A DNA stretch of 64,000 bases from Isoetes taiwanensis (taxonomy: Eukaryota > Streptophyta > Lycopodiopsida > Isoetales > Isoetaceae). This document shows, piece after piece, positions 33,562 through 45,347 of the stretch; the stretch's first letter is position 1; the number at the start of each line of letters is the position of its first letter. A program made the position numbers and the translations under genes. The notes under the pieces were generated by a model. It was not told the origin of the DNA. It did not search any database and saw nothing but the letters and a program-made list of their open reading frames with translations. The stretch spans positions 14,298,913-14,362,912 of the forward strand of contig JAJEKV010000024.1 of assembly GCA_021234155.1 (NCBI GenBank), given 5' to 3'.

Positions 33562-34860
33562 TGTGATGCTCCTCGAATCCATATGATGCTCCCATCGTAT
33601 AAATACGGGAAATTCCCCTCCCATGGCAAATCCATCACTACGGAAAGGCCCTCCGTTTGACTCGGACCACTTGTGATGGCCAAGTGTCCAGGTGAAGGAC
33701 ACGAAGGAGTCATTTGTCCCACGCCTTCTATAGGAATCCTATATAGCGGAAGCATACATACATGTTAGTACCTGGCAACAATACTAATAAATAATAAACC
33801 ACCATGAAGGGTGGCCCATCATCATCAATACAACTAACAATAGAATACCAACGTAACAAAGGAAATGCACCATAAATAAGGGCTCTACCCTGGGCTCAGA
33901 CTCTTGGGGGTCGACTGACAGTCAGGGCCTCCGGACAACAGCAGACAGAAGTATAACATGGCGTTGGCTAGCATAGAACAATGGCTAGGGTAGTCCACTC
34001 CATCCACCCCTCCTGTGCACACTTTGCAGATAGGCTGAAATATGCTATGGCGTGATTGTAGCCTTCTGGAGACACAATCTCATGGAATCACCCTATGAGA
34101 CTACTCCCTGTTACATCTCCCCGGTCCGATGAGGCATGTCAGGGAAATGTCCCCTCCCTAAACATAATGGATCCTTGGGTGTGCTAGAGACTACGTGCCA
34201 CTAGATGCACACGCAGCCCGTACCCAACTAAAACCCCTCAAAATCCATGGACCGCTAGGCGTGCCCATCGAGCCCAGGACGTGCATATGGGCATGCTCCT
34301 GCGACCCAGGAGGTGTCGGACCCATACCCGGCAGCACCGCGAGGACTGACTATAAGCCTAGCATACTGTAGGAGTCTTGTAGCCACGCAAGGCAAGACTC
34401 CACCCCCATTTCAGCATTATACTCGTTGTTTGGTGCTGAATCACGAGATAGCCTCCACAGCCAGGTGGGCTCTTGTGCACAGGCCGCAATTACTGGGTTT
34501 TAAGGGTTCTAACTAGGAACATCTCTACTTCTAGATGGCCTTTAGGTCTCTACCCCCTTTCACCCATACAACACAGGAGGAACAGAAAGAGACTATCATT
34601 ATACATCCATCCATCCATAGCTTCGAATAGAACATAAAATAGAGATTAACCATACATCTATTCATACAAGGGTTAATCCTAGCTATCTTCTGAGCATACA
34701 AGGGTTAATCCTATGACTATCTAGGAATCCAAGCTATCTACGTACTAACCGAGATCGTAGCTAGATCCACTATCTCTCTGGTTCTCCATCCTGCAGGGTT
34801 GAACAACAGCTCCTCCTCCATCTCTCCCAATTCGAATTGGGGCAAATGGGGGTGTAAAAC
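33562..34860 (-). mobile_element. Probable LTR of a third LTR retrotransposon (right limit unknown)
   Basis: Starting at TGTGATGCTCC (33562) and continuing right is about 1.3 kb of unusually GC-rich, gene-free DNA. It lies directly upstream, on the minus strand, of the primer binding site at 33547-33560. This is the expected position of a 5' LTR. The internal region would lie to the left, where no gag or pol is recognisable, so the element is degenerate or truncated. No partner LTR was found in the window, and the right end given here is only where composition changes. A tandem CATACAAGGGTTAATCCTA lies at about 34663-34712. Confidence 0.4.
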
Positions 34861-35574
34861 CCCAATTTGGGTGTCCCAAGTTAGCAGGTCAGGTGGCAAT
34901 TCTAGATTGGGTTATCATTAATTAGTTTAATATTTTAGCCCTTTTAATATTAGGTTAAGCCCTAAATTCGAATTAGGGTTTAGAGTTAGGTTTCCACATT
35001 AATAATTAGTGATTATCATAGCTAACCTTAGCTTATGAATAACTAATGTGCCATTAATTATTGATAGTGACATGTCATGTATTTTCAAAAAGGCGTATAA
35101 ATACATGGAACGTCGCAAACATAATGTTGATCAGCAGTTGGGGCGATCATTGACTTGCAAATACTACTAATCGCATCATCAAATTCCTCAGGTGTTTCCA
35201 AATCTCTCCACCTAGTCTTAGGTAGCCATCTATCTTTAAATTCATCGGAGGATATGTCCATTTTTCCCAATAAGTCATGTACCTATGTCCAGTAATTTAT
35301 CAATGAAAGGTTGTAGCAGTAGGGTTATATTCCCAATTTTTGATGTATTAGAAAGACCTTCCAATGTGCTTTGCAATTGATCCCTTGTCTTCATCTCTTC
35401 CCCCACCTTTTTCGTCTTCCCCTCTTCCCGTTGCCTTTTTTTTCCTTCTCTTTCCCCCTTCCCCCCTTTCTTTTCCCTTTCTCTTTTCCTTTCCCCATCC
35501 TTTCCCTCTTTCCATCTTTTCCATGTCTTTTTTCCCTTCTCTTTTTTCCTTTTCCTCGTGCCCTTCACTTGTTT
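34861..35574. other. Intergenic DNA with a polypyrimidine tract
   Basis: No supported gene. A minus-strand open frame of 61 codons (35085-35270) contains FKDRWLPKTRWRDLETPEEF and looks like a degraded exon. At about 35393-35565 the plus strand is almost purely C and T, producing long but meaningless open frames in both directions. Confidence 0.5.
35393..35565. repeat. Polypyrimidine/polypurine tract of about 170 bp
   Basis: CTTCCC, TTTTCC and CCCTTTC runs fill the plus strand with very few purines. Such tracts can form triplex or other non-B DNA. Nothing here shows that this one does. Confidence 0.8.
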
Positions 35575-37127
35575 ACTTCGTCCTTCTGGGGCTTGTCAGA
35601 GATGAGGAGAATTCAAATGACCATCTAAATCTCATTGAAGCAATTGTAGATAAAAAGCTGCAATTGGGCATTGTAAATTTGCAGAACTGCTTAGATAAAC
35701 ATCAGGTTAGCATTCGTGGTCAAGAAGAACTCTTATAGCTTCTATTTGAGGGTTTCAAGAATGAAGATAGCGATTGTCTCGCAAATTTACTTCTAAAGAT
35801 AGGCTCAACTGCTTTATCTTCAACTTGGCACATGTATTTATTTGAATTTTGAGTGAGATAATTAATACTCCAGGAAATTCTACACAAGTAAATATATTTG
35901 TTTAAAATATGTTACAATGTAACTCATTCACTTCTACAGGTTACAGGTCATGTTTAATGAATTAGGAAGCCCATCGCTGCTGAGGAAAAGAATTTATATC
36001 TTTGATCAACAACTTGAGTTCGAGCTTCTGCCATTAGAAGATCTGTTAAGAACATTGTAGAGAAGTCCAACTTTTCGAGCAAGAATGGGGATTGCATGGA
36101 GGGAGAAAGACTCATGGGGATAAGGGACAATTCCAGAATATTGGCATGGAAGAAAATAGTTAGATTGGAAAGCATTTTTTGATCCAAACTACTATTGGGA
36201 GCTGCCAATCATTTGTGAGAGTTGCAACGTAGTCTACCGAGCCTTTCCAAAAAAAGCTCAAGAACTTACTGAAGGATGGAATGAAGAGGCTAAGCTCTAT
36301 AATTTTGTACGTCCCTCTTGGCATTGTAGGATCAAAAGTGTACCTAAGTTTTGCAAGGTAATGACCTAATACATGTCCTTACAATACCTTTTCCTGATTT
36401 TTATATAGACAAGTTTTGATTATCTTCTTATTCTCTAATTGCAGGGCAATCTAAACAATCTAGCTAGGCTGTCACCATGATGGCTTCCAGTCTCAAGAGG
36501 GAAGCGCAATCAAACTAGCATGGTTTGCAATGCAATGTTTCTAAATGGAAGAAAAAAAACATGCGAATCCATACCCAATCTTATTTGTTCCACAAAGGGG
36601 AATTAACCCTTGAGGCGAGAAAGGTAATCTTCATAAGTACGCATCAAACAGGTACATGAGCATCTTTGGCTACCAATTGGTTGTAGAGACCATGAAAAAG
36701 GAATTATTCGAGTTCCATCTGTAGAAACAACTAAAGAGATTGTGGATCAACTAGAGTACCTTCCAAGGAGTTGTGGTTGCATATTATAGGATCAGCTAGA
36801 CATGAAAAACGAGGGGTGATAATGGACTTGAGTGGTGTGATGGTGTCGAATGGCTTGCATGATAGAACCCATATGCAAAGGAAGGCTTTCAAGTTCAACA
36901 AAGTATTTTACAATGGTATTGTTTACAAAGAAGGAGATTATGTGTCAATAGAGGACTCCAAGTGCAACATAACGTCAATATTTGTCCATGATTGTGAAGG
37001 AGAACTCAAAAGCTATTACACTGGAGTGTGCTTCTCCCTGCATAGTAAGGAGCCACTCACAGAAGCATGGGTTCTTTCATTAGATGAGACCTCTTTGAAA
37101 ACGGAGTTTATCAACTGTTTAGTCTAG
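35575..37127 (+). pseudogene. Decayed multi-exon gene with a BAH-like segment
   Basis: Exon-like pieces with intact splice signals occur in order. NSNDHLNLIEAIVDKKLQLG starts at about 35610. PNYYWELPIICESCNVVYRA to WHCRIKSVPKFCK lies at about 36185-36357 and is followed by a GT donor; TTGCAG then starts the next piece at 36445. LWLPIGCRDHEKGIIRVPSV lies at about 36665. The open frame 36771-37127 contains FNKVFYNGIVYKEGDYVSIE, then a beta-rich stretch, which resembles the start of a BAH domain (a chromatin-reader fold). In-frame stops separate the pieces. The retained introns mean it is not a processed copy. The gene of origin is not recognised. It lies directly upstream of CWC22. Confidence 0.4.
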
Positions 37128-37200
37128 AAATTCATTCCTATTCCACATCATGAAGTAAGGTTCTGGCTTATGAGCTGATCCGACCACTTACATATTATGA

Positions 37201-37560
37201 CCATAATCCTCTGTCTGTTTGGTAATTCCCCTTTCACTCAATCCTCTTTTATTTAGAAACACTCTAATCCATTTGCAAATTCGCTTTTGAACTAGTCCCC
37301 TTTTTTTTTAAAATACCCCAATCCATTCGCAAATTCCCTTTTTGAACCAGTTCCCTTTTGTTGAAATTACCCCAAACCATTGGCGAATTCCTTTTTTACC
37401 CAATCCCCCTTTCAAAAAGTACCCCAATGTGCATTTGTACCCTATTTCTATTAATCCCCCATTCAGATATGCCCTTTTTGTTCAACAATCCCCTATTTCT
37501 ACTAATCTCCCCCGTACAATATACCTTTTCGTTCAAGAATTCTCCGTCCCTGTTCCTCAA
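37201..37560. repeat. Diverged tandem repeats upstream of CWC22
   Basis: Units of about 55-60 bp share the pattern CCCCAATCCATT[CT]GCAAATTC, then CCTTTTTGAAC, CCCCTTTT and AAATACCCC, for four to six diverged copies. They end about 115 bp before the CWC22 start codon, so they occupy its promoter. Similar C-run phrases (AAATAGCCCTTGTATTTTAA) occur at 55270-55400. Confidence 0.65.
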
Positions 37561-37675
37561 TAGGAATTTCCGGGGGATGTGAGCACCTTTTTCGTTGTGC
37601 TATATTATAGTTGAAAAGGGCAGGGCCAAACAAAACGTAGATTTTAGACGTTTTGAGTTTTCTAAACCCATAGCC

Positions 37676-40600
37676 ATGGCGATGGCCGTCGAGGTGCCCA
37701 GGACCAGCGAATACCTCAGTCGTGAGGGCGATGGCCACCGAGGTAGCCATCATCGTCAGCGAGAGAAGGATAGGCACAGAGGTGATGATTATGAGGATAG
37801 GTCTCGCCAATCCGACAGAAGAATTAGGGATCATGATAGAAGAAACAGGGATCATATCAGTGATGGGGTGGATGGTTCTAGGTCCAGGGATAGAAAAGAT
37901 CAGGATCGTGGAAGCAATAGAGGCAGGGATTTGGGTTCCAAAGACAGGGTTAAGGATGAGAAAAAGGTCAGTAAGTCTGATGCTGAAAGGAATGGACAGA
38001 AAGAGGATGCTGTATCAGCTAAGCCCACAACTGCAAAGGATAATGCCAGTACTGGACGTACTGGTGGAGTTTATATTCCCCCTTTTAAGCTGGCCAGAAT
38101 GATGCAAGATGTGAAGGATAAAAGCAGTCCTGAGTATCAGCGCTTGACATGGGATGCTTTGAAAAAGAGTATCAATGGGCTTGTAAATAAGGTGAATGCC
38201 TCTAATATTAAAAATATTATCCCTGAATTGTTTGCGGAAAATTTAATTCGAGGCCGAGGTTTATTTGCTCGATCCTGTATGAAGTCTCAAATGGCATCCC
38301 CAGCATTTACTGACGTTTTTGCTGCTCTGGCATCGGTAGTAAATACCAAATTTCCTGAGCTTGGAGAACTTTTGCTGAAAAGGATAATTTTGCAGCTAAG
38401 AAAGGCTTACAAGAGAAATGACAAGGTTTGTTGTAGTTATTAGGTGTGGATTTTATTTTTTTTGGGGCTTGTATATGTTAACCTATTATTTGACATGTAT
38501 GGTTTGTTGATGGACTTACAGCCGGTGTTACTCGCAGCATCTAAGTTTGTGGCACACTTAGTCAACCAACAAGTTGCCCATGAGATTCTTGCTCTCGAGT
38601 TCCTTCATCTTCTGCTTGATCGTCCTACTGGTGACAGTGTTGAGGTGAGTGGATTTAACTGTTTATAATATTTTTTCTTAGTGGTTCTTGTTTGATGGTT
38701 AAAAGGTATGTTCAGACGTCTCCATATTAGAAAGAACTCAAAGATGATGTATGTTAGGACATGTGGGAAATATTTTTTGGTATGATGCTTTGAGTTGGTA
38801 GTCAACATTATGTGTTGATATTGTACAATTTTTTATCTAACCACATAAAAATCATGTTATCATCATGTATTCATTGCCATATGTGTGGAATTCAGGATCC
38901 TAATTCAAAATAAACTAAGTAATTCTGGTCACAAGCTCATAATTACAAGCAATGCTGCTCTAATTCCATTACTCAACTCATTCTGGCTGGTGGCTGATTG
39001 TGGTTGAACGATGATGGATGCAGGTTGCAGTAGGATTTGTCAAAGAGTGTGGCGCGCAGCTTCAGGAAGTCTCGCCCCAGGGATTACATGGTAAGTATAT
39101 AAGGTTTCCTAGTTGTGAGATTATTTGTTTCATTGAACATATTGTCATTGGCATATAATGTAGGCATCTTTGAGCGCTTTCGAGGAATCTTGCATGAAGG
39201 TGAAATTGATAAGCGTGTCCAATATATGATTGAAGGGCTTTTTGCCATTCGGAAAGCTGCATTTCAGGTAAAGGAGACACATGTTTTTTCCCTGGCTTGG
39301 GTCCTGACTGATTTGTGATTTTTGAAACTGTCTAGGGACACCCTGCAATAATACCAGAACTTGATCTTGTAGATCAAGAGGATCAAATAACACATGAGCT
39401 CACCCTTGATGAGGATTTCGATCAAGAGGAAGGCCTGAGTATGTTGATTTGAAGTTTTAACTCTATGCAAGGGCTTGGCAATGGCTTTCTATAGAGAATA
39501 ACATGTAAATATGTTTTGTGCAGACGTGTTCAAGGCAGACCCCAATTATTTGGAGAATGAAAAGAAATATGAACAAATAAGGAAGGAAATTCTGGATGAA
39601 TCAGAAAATGATAACGAGGAGGGGGAGGAAGGTTCGGATGATTCTGATGAGGATGAGGACGAAGAAGAGGAAGAAGAAATGAACAGACTAAAGATACAGG
39701 ATGAAACAGAGACTAATTTGGTCAATCTTAGACGTACGATCTATCTTACTATCATGTCTAGCGTAGACTTCGAGGAAGCTGGCCATAAACTACTGAAAAT
39801 AAAATTAGAGCCTGGGCAAGAGGTATGTAAGTCTTGTGCTATGGATGGTCCTATATAATAAATTGCGTGTGAGACATCAAGGTGGATTTATGCAGATGGA
39901 GCTGTGCGTCATGTTGTTGGAATGTTGCAGCCAGGAACGAACTTATCTTCGTTATTACGGCCTTTTAGGGCAAAGATTCTGTATGATAAATCGTGTATAT
40001 CAGGAGAACTTTGATATATGCTTCGTGAAACAGTATTCTATGATACACAGGCTTGAAACAAACAAGCTGCGTAATGTGGCAAAGTTTTTTGCCCACTTAT
40101 TGGGAACCGATGCATTACCCTGGCATTCACTTGCATATATTCGATTAACAGAAGAGGACACAACCTCATCTTCCCGTATTTTTATTAAGATCCTATTCCA
40201 GGTAATATTAATCTGTTAAAGTAAATCTATTCATTAAGATTCTTTGCTGTTATCCAGGTTGTAACAAGTTTTCTGTCCACTCATGCAGGAGCTATCTGAA
40301 CATCTTGGTTTGCGGAAGCTTAATGAGCGATTGAGTGATCCTCTTATGCAGGATTCATTCGACGGCATCTTTCCAAAAGACAATCCAAAGAACACCAGAT
40401 TCGCTATTAATTTCTTTACCTCAATTGGTCTTGGTGGGCTGACGGACAATTTGCGGGAGTACCTAAAGAATATGCCACGGTTGATAATGCAACAAACAAA
40501 GCCCATGGAGAGTGGGTCTGAAGAATCATCAGATAGTGGAAGTGAAAGTGAATCAGATTCTGAATCATCAAGCACGACATCTGAAAGTAGCAGTGATAGT

Positions 40601-40744
40601 GGCACTGAAAGTGGAAGTGAGAGTGAAAGTGAAAATGAGAGCTCACATTCAAGCGACTCGGACTCAACTCCCAGAAGGAAAAGGAAAAATAGAAATTCTA
40701 ATTCAGAATCTGCAAAGAAGCGCAAAACTCATCGCTCTCCTTAA
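37676..40744 (+). CDS. CWC22: Pre-mRNA-splicing factor CWC22 homolog, eight exons
   Basis: Exons 37676-38425, 38522-38644, 39024-39090, 39164-39267, 39336-39438, 39524-39822, 39896-40201 and 40289-40744 join in frame to 735 residues with GT-AG introns. CWC22 binds the spliceosome, helps the catalytic activation step and escorts eIF4AIII for exon-junction-complex deposition. The N-terminus is a charged RD/SR-rich tail. [14 protein letters not shown] begins near residue 130, and the MIF4G domain (about 145-345) has [20 protein letters not shown]. An acidic run ([11 protein letters not shown]) precedes the MA3 domain (about 446-560), and [19 protein letters not shown] follows. A Ser/Glu-rich tail ends in KKRKTH. 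The ATG at 37676 fits the family start; an upstream in-frame ATG at 37595 adds 27 unlike residues. Confidence 0.95.
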
Positions 40745-42659
40745 GTAGGGAGCATATGTATAATATTTCTTTAATATATTGGCATTGGATTTTTCCCTTG
40801 GCATACATTGTGGGACATGAAGAACTGGGTGTTCTGCTAAGGACTGATCAATACTAGCATTTTATGTGAGTTGGCCCATGATCATGTATGATGTCTTCTG
40901 TTTCTAATAAGTGTGTTTGTTCTGGCAATAGATGAGAAGGTCCAAAAGAGGCCAGATGAAAGCTAGGGTTGGACTCGTGCATCCTCAGGGTTGGACTATA
41001 CTGAAACTATATTATGTTGATAATCATGACTCGGAAGGCCAAAAAAAAATGCAAGCAGCGTTTGCTATTACAATGAAAAGCACTGGACATGGACGACATA
41101 GTCACCATGCTAAACTGTTAGAAAGACATTTTCTAGAAGCCTCTAAACTTTCAGGATTGGAAAGAGATTTCTATTCCAATATGACATCAGCAACCACTGG
41201 GGTTGAATTTCATGAACGAGTTAACTACTACATAAAAATGATGGCTATCTGATTGGAGACGAATAGCTCATCACATGAACCAATATGGTACTTGTCACAT
41301 GCCATTTATTGGCCAACAAAGCAGACCAGGCTTATTTTCGGAATGCTACAAGTCCAAAGCTTAGATTTAATGTGAAAAGAATTTTATTGAGTTGTTCTGC
41401 ATTACAATTAGATAGGCTAAAGCATACATCTATGTTCTTAAATATTTAGCCCTTTGTTGATTAATTTTGTTCATAAAATGCATCTTCATATTTGTGTTTC
41501 CACTCATTCATTGTTATAGTAGGCTGCATAATCTCAGAATTTCTGCTGCTAAGAAAAATTAAGTGTTTTTTTTCTCAGTATAAAGGTAGCTGTTGTATAC
41601 GCGTAGTTCATTCAGCCCATAGAAAGAGATGCAAATATAATGGGCATTGAGATTATTATAGGAAAAAGCCTTTGTGGGCTTTTATGTCATGTAAGGAGGA
41701 GGTGGCAGGCAAGTCTTTGCCGAGCCTCGCATGGAGCCTTTTACACCAAGTAAAAAAAGGATCACTAAGGTTTTCTATAAAATGTGTAATTCCTTAGTAA
41801 TTTCAACTAAAATCCACTTACAATCACTAAGACACTACTGACATGAAATTTATCAACTATTTAGAAACTGAAATCCTTGAAAGGGTCGTATTTTTTATTT
41901 CCCTACAATAAGACCACAATTTCAATAAACTACCAAAAAAGCCATTACAAAGCTATTTTTAAAGCAATTGTGTACGTAATGAAGAAGAAAGATAGGATAA
42001 AATAAGATAAGAGGAGGAGAAAAAAATGTTGAAAGGACTAGACAAAAAATATGATAAAAATTTGATTAAAACCTTTTCTATAATTTAGAGAAAGATGTTG
42101 AAAAGGCATGTCGAAACAATCTCAAAATAATCTCAAAAGCTGAATGCATGGAATCACATCAGCATCCATGATGGTATGTGCTGTTGGTTGAAGCGAAGTA
42201 GGATTTACATCAATGGCTATGGTAAAAAAATAGGGTTGTTGGTTGAATAGAACAATAGGTTACACGAAGACTGGTTCAACATCCACCTTACTATTCAACC
42301 TGAAGGTCCACAATTTGTACTTGATTGCAAGTGGCAAGGTAAGGATCCACCAAAGTGGTCATTGCATAATCATTGATAAGGTCCATATCAGCCTAAGGAT
42401 CCTCATCCTCAGTGGTGGAGGAGCAAGGAGCAATAGAGGCTGATTCCTGGACTTGATAAGCAGGTTGTGCTTCCTCAGACGCACTATCTAAAGAATAAGC
42501 TTCAGCGTGCTCCACCAAGATGATTTTTCTATTTCTAAATCCATGGAGGAATTGAGAGTACCATCCGTGATAGTCAATTGATCACGTTTCTAATAATGAA
42601 TACTCTTTCCCCTGCAAAGAAAAAGGGCGACTGACTAGTATGTCATAGCCCCCTGGATC
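40745..42659. other. 3' flank of CWC22 and intergenic DNA
   Basis: No supported gene. The 106-codon open frame at 40932-41252 may be part of an extended 3' untranslated region or a decayed exon; its translation has no motif. The rest is AT-rich with A runs. Confidence 0.5.
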
Positions 42660-43263
42660 GTCTCCTGCTTTTTAAACCCCAAGCTCCAGAGGGAACTTGA
42701 GATCACCAATGCTGATTGTAAGTTCTGGAGTTTTATCTTGCGGTTGCATGATGTGACCATTGGCAAGTTTGATATCATAGGAAGCTTTATATATTTGATT
42801 GATACCAAATTGATGGCGCAATTTGTCAATAATAAGATTGATAGTAGCCACACCACGAATCTGGACATAATTGACCTGATGTGAGCCCACGTGATAGGAA
42901 GTGAAAGTTATCCACGGAGAGGCAAAGCTGCAAAATACTGGCAAGAGTGAGAGGGATTTTGATTTTTGTGAGTTCCTCTTGAAATCCTTATGGAATATTG
43001 ACCAAAGTATCTGAAACTTCAAATGGCGATGGAGCAGATGGTAAGGATGCGGATACTTCATTAAGACTTTCAACTTCCACATCAATATTAGGATGATTCT
43101 TGTTGTTTGATGGTTGAAGTGCTATATCTGGCTCAATTAATTTTTTTGGAGCTCTAGTCGTAGCATATATAGCAGCCAGAGTGCGTGTTTCTGTATCAAA
43201 TTTGAGATTAAGCAAGGCACGAAGTTTGCGCATGACATAATCTGGTGCATCTTGAAAATGCAC
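42660..43263 (-). pseudogene. Retropepsin-like fragment of an LTR element
   Basis: On the minus strand, VNYVQIRGVATINLIIDKLR, then FGINQIYKASYDIKLANGHI and LTISIGDLKFPLELGV (about 42880-42675), has the layout of the aspartic-protease-like domain of plant Ty3-type elements. There the sequence after the catalytic D-S-G is followed by a loop with LA[ND]G and a beta strand pair. The catalytic Asp itself is not visible. A second frame upstream (43263-42988) encodes FQDAPDYVMRKLRALLNLKF, perhaps the end of gag. A frameshift lies between the two. No LTRs were found. The assignment to Ty3/gypsy is an inference. Confidence 0.45.
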
Positions 43264-43608
43264 AGACAGTGTTAGTTTTGGTGGGCACTGCAGAAACTAT
43301 ATAGGTTGACTACATGTTATGAGGTATCAAAGTATGTGGTCGAGTGCAAGATGGCTGACAAACTAAATTAATTCACTTAGAAGACTGGACAGGTGGCACA
43401 CCGGAAAGATTGATATCAAATATATCTTTCTGGGCTTGCATGGGGAGGAACTATGACAGGCGTGTCGGGTTAGCTAGGTAGCCTGAGATCCCATCAGAAC
43501 TTGCATGAGATAATGACGAGTAGGTAGACATGAGTTGAACAAAACTTGGCAAAAAATTTAATCTTTGTAACTGAATTAAACCTTAACAAATGATGGTCCA
43601 CTATAGAC

Positions 43609-44345
43609 TTTTTTTTTTTTTTTTTGAAAGGGCGTAGCCTTTAATATTCAGAGAAAGTTACAAACAAACTATAATAGAGACCAAAAACTTAGTGGAGAAA
43701 ATGTCCACTAGGGCAAATCCATCCCACCCAAAAGCAACAAGTGTGAGCAGGAAGCAAAAGCTGATGAGTAGATGTAAATTTGAAGGTAGTGCTCCCACAT
43801 ATGGCTCTTCAGTTCATTAGCAATTGATGCACACCTGAACGTTTTGGCAATTCATTGTTGGGTCTCGATACAAACCTGTTCATCAAAACAACCATGACCT
43901 TTGAATGTGAGACGAATCCTTCTTTGTCAAATGGACTAGATGATCCATGAAGAAGCCAGGTGAAAAGAACTTTTTGTCAAATTTTCCTAGCCATTTAGGT
44001 AGGCTATTCAAATTGCAGTGAAAGATGGCTTGAAGCCACAACCAAACATGCTGACATATTGACACAGGAAGAAGCAATGCTCAATTGTCGTCCCTCTCTG
44101 CACATAAGGAACAAGTGCAGACTCATCTGGACGAAATTTGTACACCACAACTTTACCCCACACACAAGGATGAATGGTTTGCCACCACAAAACAAATACT
44201 TTGGGATGGAGCAATTGATCCCTTACCCATTTCCATACTGCTTTTTGCCGATCCCTGGAGATGACCAAAGGCCACCTTCCTGAAGGAGGCATGACTTCAA
44301 TAGCAAGCAAGATCTTGTACATGGAATTCAACAACTTATCTACTT
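43609..44345 (-). mobile_element. 5'-truncated LINE fragment (zf-RVT end and poly(A) tail)
   Basis: A run of 17 T at 43609-43625 is the poly(A) tail of a minus-strand element. Just inside it, on the minus strand, GTAACTTTCTCTGAATATTA resembles the usual 3' end of plant L1 elements. The open frame 44334-44008 encodes WKWVRDQLLHPKVFVLWWQT, then a cysteine/histidine zf-RVT-like segment ending TTIEHCFFLCQYV, the last domain of LINE ORF2. The RT and everything upstream are missing. The target-site duplication was not found, so the right limit is approximate. Confidence 0.75.
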
Positions 44346-45347
44346 TGACTTCTTATCATTATCTGAAGATAAATTCAATTGTCAAAATCAGATAAGGGAG
44401 GGAGAGAAAAGATGAGACAAGCTGAAAGAAAAGCCACAGCTGGGCATCTCCACTAGACACAAAATCCAAATACAATGCTAAAGAAAAGCCACATTTGGGT
44501 TATCTCCACTAGACACAAAATCAAAATACAATGCTAGCCACATCTGGGCATCTCCACTAAACCCATAACTAGAATACAAGCTATAAGCCACATCTGGGCA
44601 TCTCCACTAGACATCAAAAACAGAATACAATGCTTGCAGATGATTAGTGAAACCATTATAGCCGAGATTAGAAAACCTTGCCTTTTCAGGTTTTCGAGGA
44701 AAAACCCTGACTATGATAGTGGCATTAACCAATAGGGATCTAAACTGTGCAAAAACAACAACAGCTGAGAAATATGGCGTGCAAATACATGCTCTTCTTC
44801 ACAAATAGTCAAGTCGCAACCTTCGAAAACCATACTCCAAACCATCACAGTGGACCGCGCCTCTTCAGAAATGATAATCTCAAAACACACTCCAAGTCAA
44901 CTTGGTGGAGTTTAAGAAGGCGTTCTGCAACATAAATTAACCCAGCAAAACAAAAGGCGAGGGTCTCATCACAATAATGTGCCACAAATCACAAGACAAA
45001 GTGTCTTCCAACACTGGCATGAGGGCCTACCAACATTGGCATAGGGCCAGTCCCCAATCTCATAATAACAATTGGCCCGAGGGCCATAAGTCATAACCAA
45101 GTACTACACTGGCACCAGAACCCTTTCCACACACTAGGCATCAAATGAGAAAATGATAGCCAAACAATTAGGGTGGATAGGTAAAATAGTTAGATCAATG
45201 AAGAAGTAGCATGGGACAAGGAGACTAAGGCTTTCTAGGAAGTCCAAAAAACGAGCACTAAGCAAAGAGGGTGGGTGGATGGGGAGTCAAGGACCAAAGC
45301 AGAAGCGTGGAGATGAAAATGCGCTAATGAAAAAGAAAAGCGTCAGA
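44346..45347. other. Intergenic DNA left of copia C
   Basis: No gene seen. It contains a four-unit tandem repeat at 44431-44635 and, at 45010-45075, a pair of CCAACA[CT]TGGCAT[GA] and GGGCC phrases. A phrase here (CTTATCATTATCTGAAGATA at 44352) recurs as CTTGTTATCATTATACGAAG at about 55228, right of copia C. Confidence 0.55.
44431..44635. repeat. Four-unit tandem repeat, period about 50 bp
   Basis: Units begin at about 44431, 44486, 44535 and 44585. Each reads AGCCACA[GT][CT]TGGG, ATCTCCACTA[GA]AC and AAAATACAATGCT with small changes. The third and fourth units are closest to each other. Confidence 0.85.

Noticed and set aside
35275-35738. Highly charged 97- and 124-codon frames on opposite strands
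   Set aside because: They are produced by the polypurine/polypyrimidine tract; the Lys/Glu/Arg or Pro/Phe/Ser runs have no protein meaning.
40234-40725. 163-codon minus-strand frame opposite CWC22
   Set aside because: Shadow of the Ser/Glu-rich last exon of CWC22 in the reverse frame.
40932-41252. Second small gene directly downstream of CWC22
   Set aside because: The 106-codon frame lacks motifs and splice evidence; more likely 3' UTR or intergenic.
44431-44635. CRISPR array
   Set aside because: Units are contiguous with no unique spacers, and the sequence is a plant nuclear genome.
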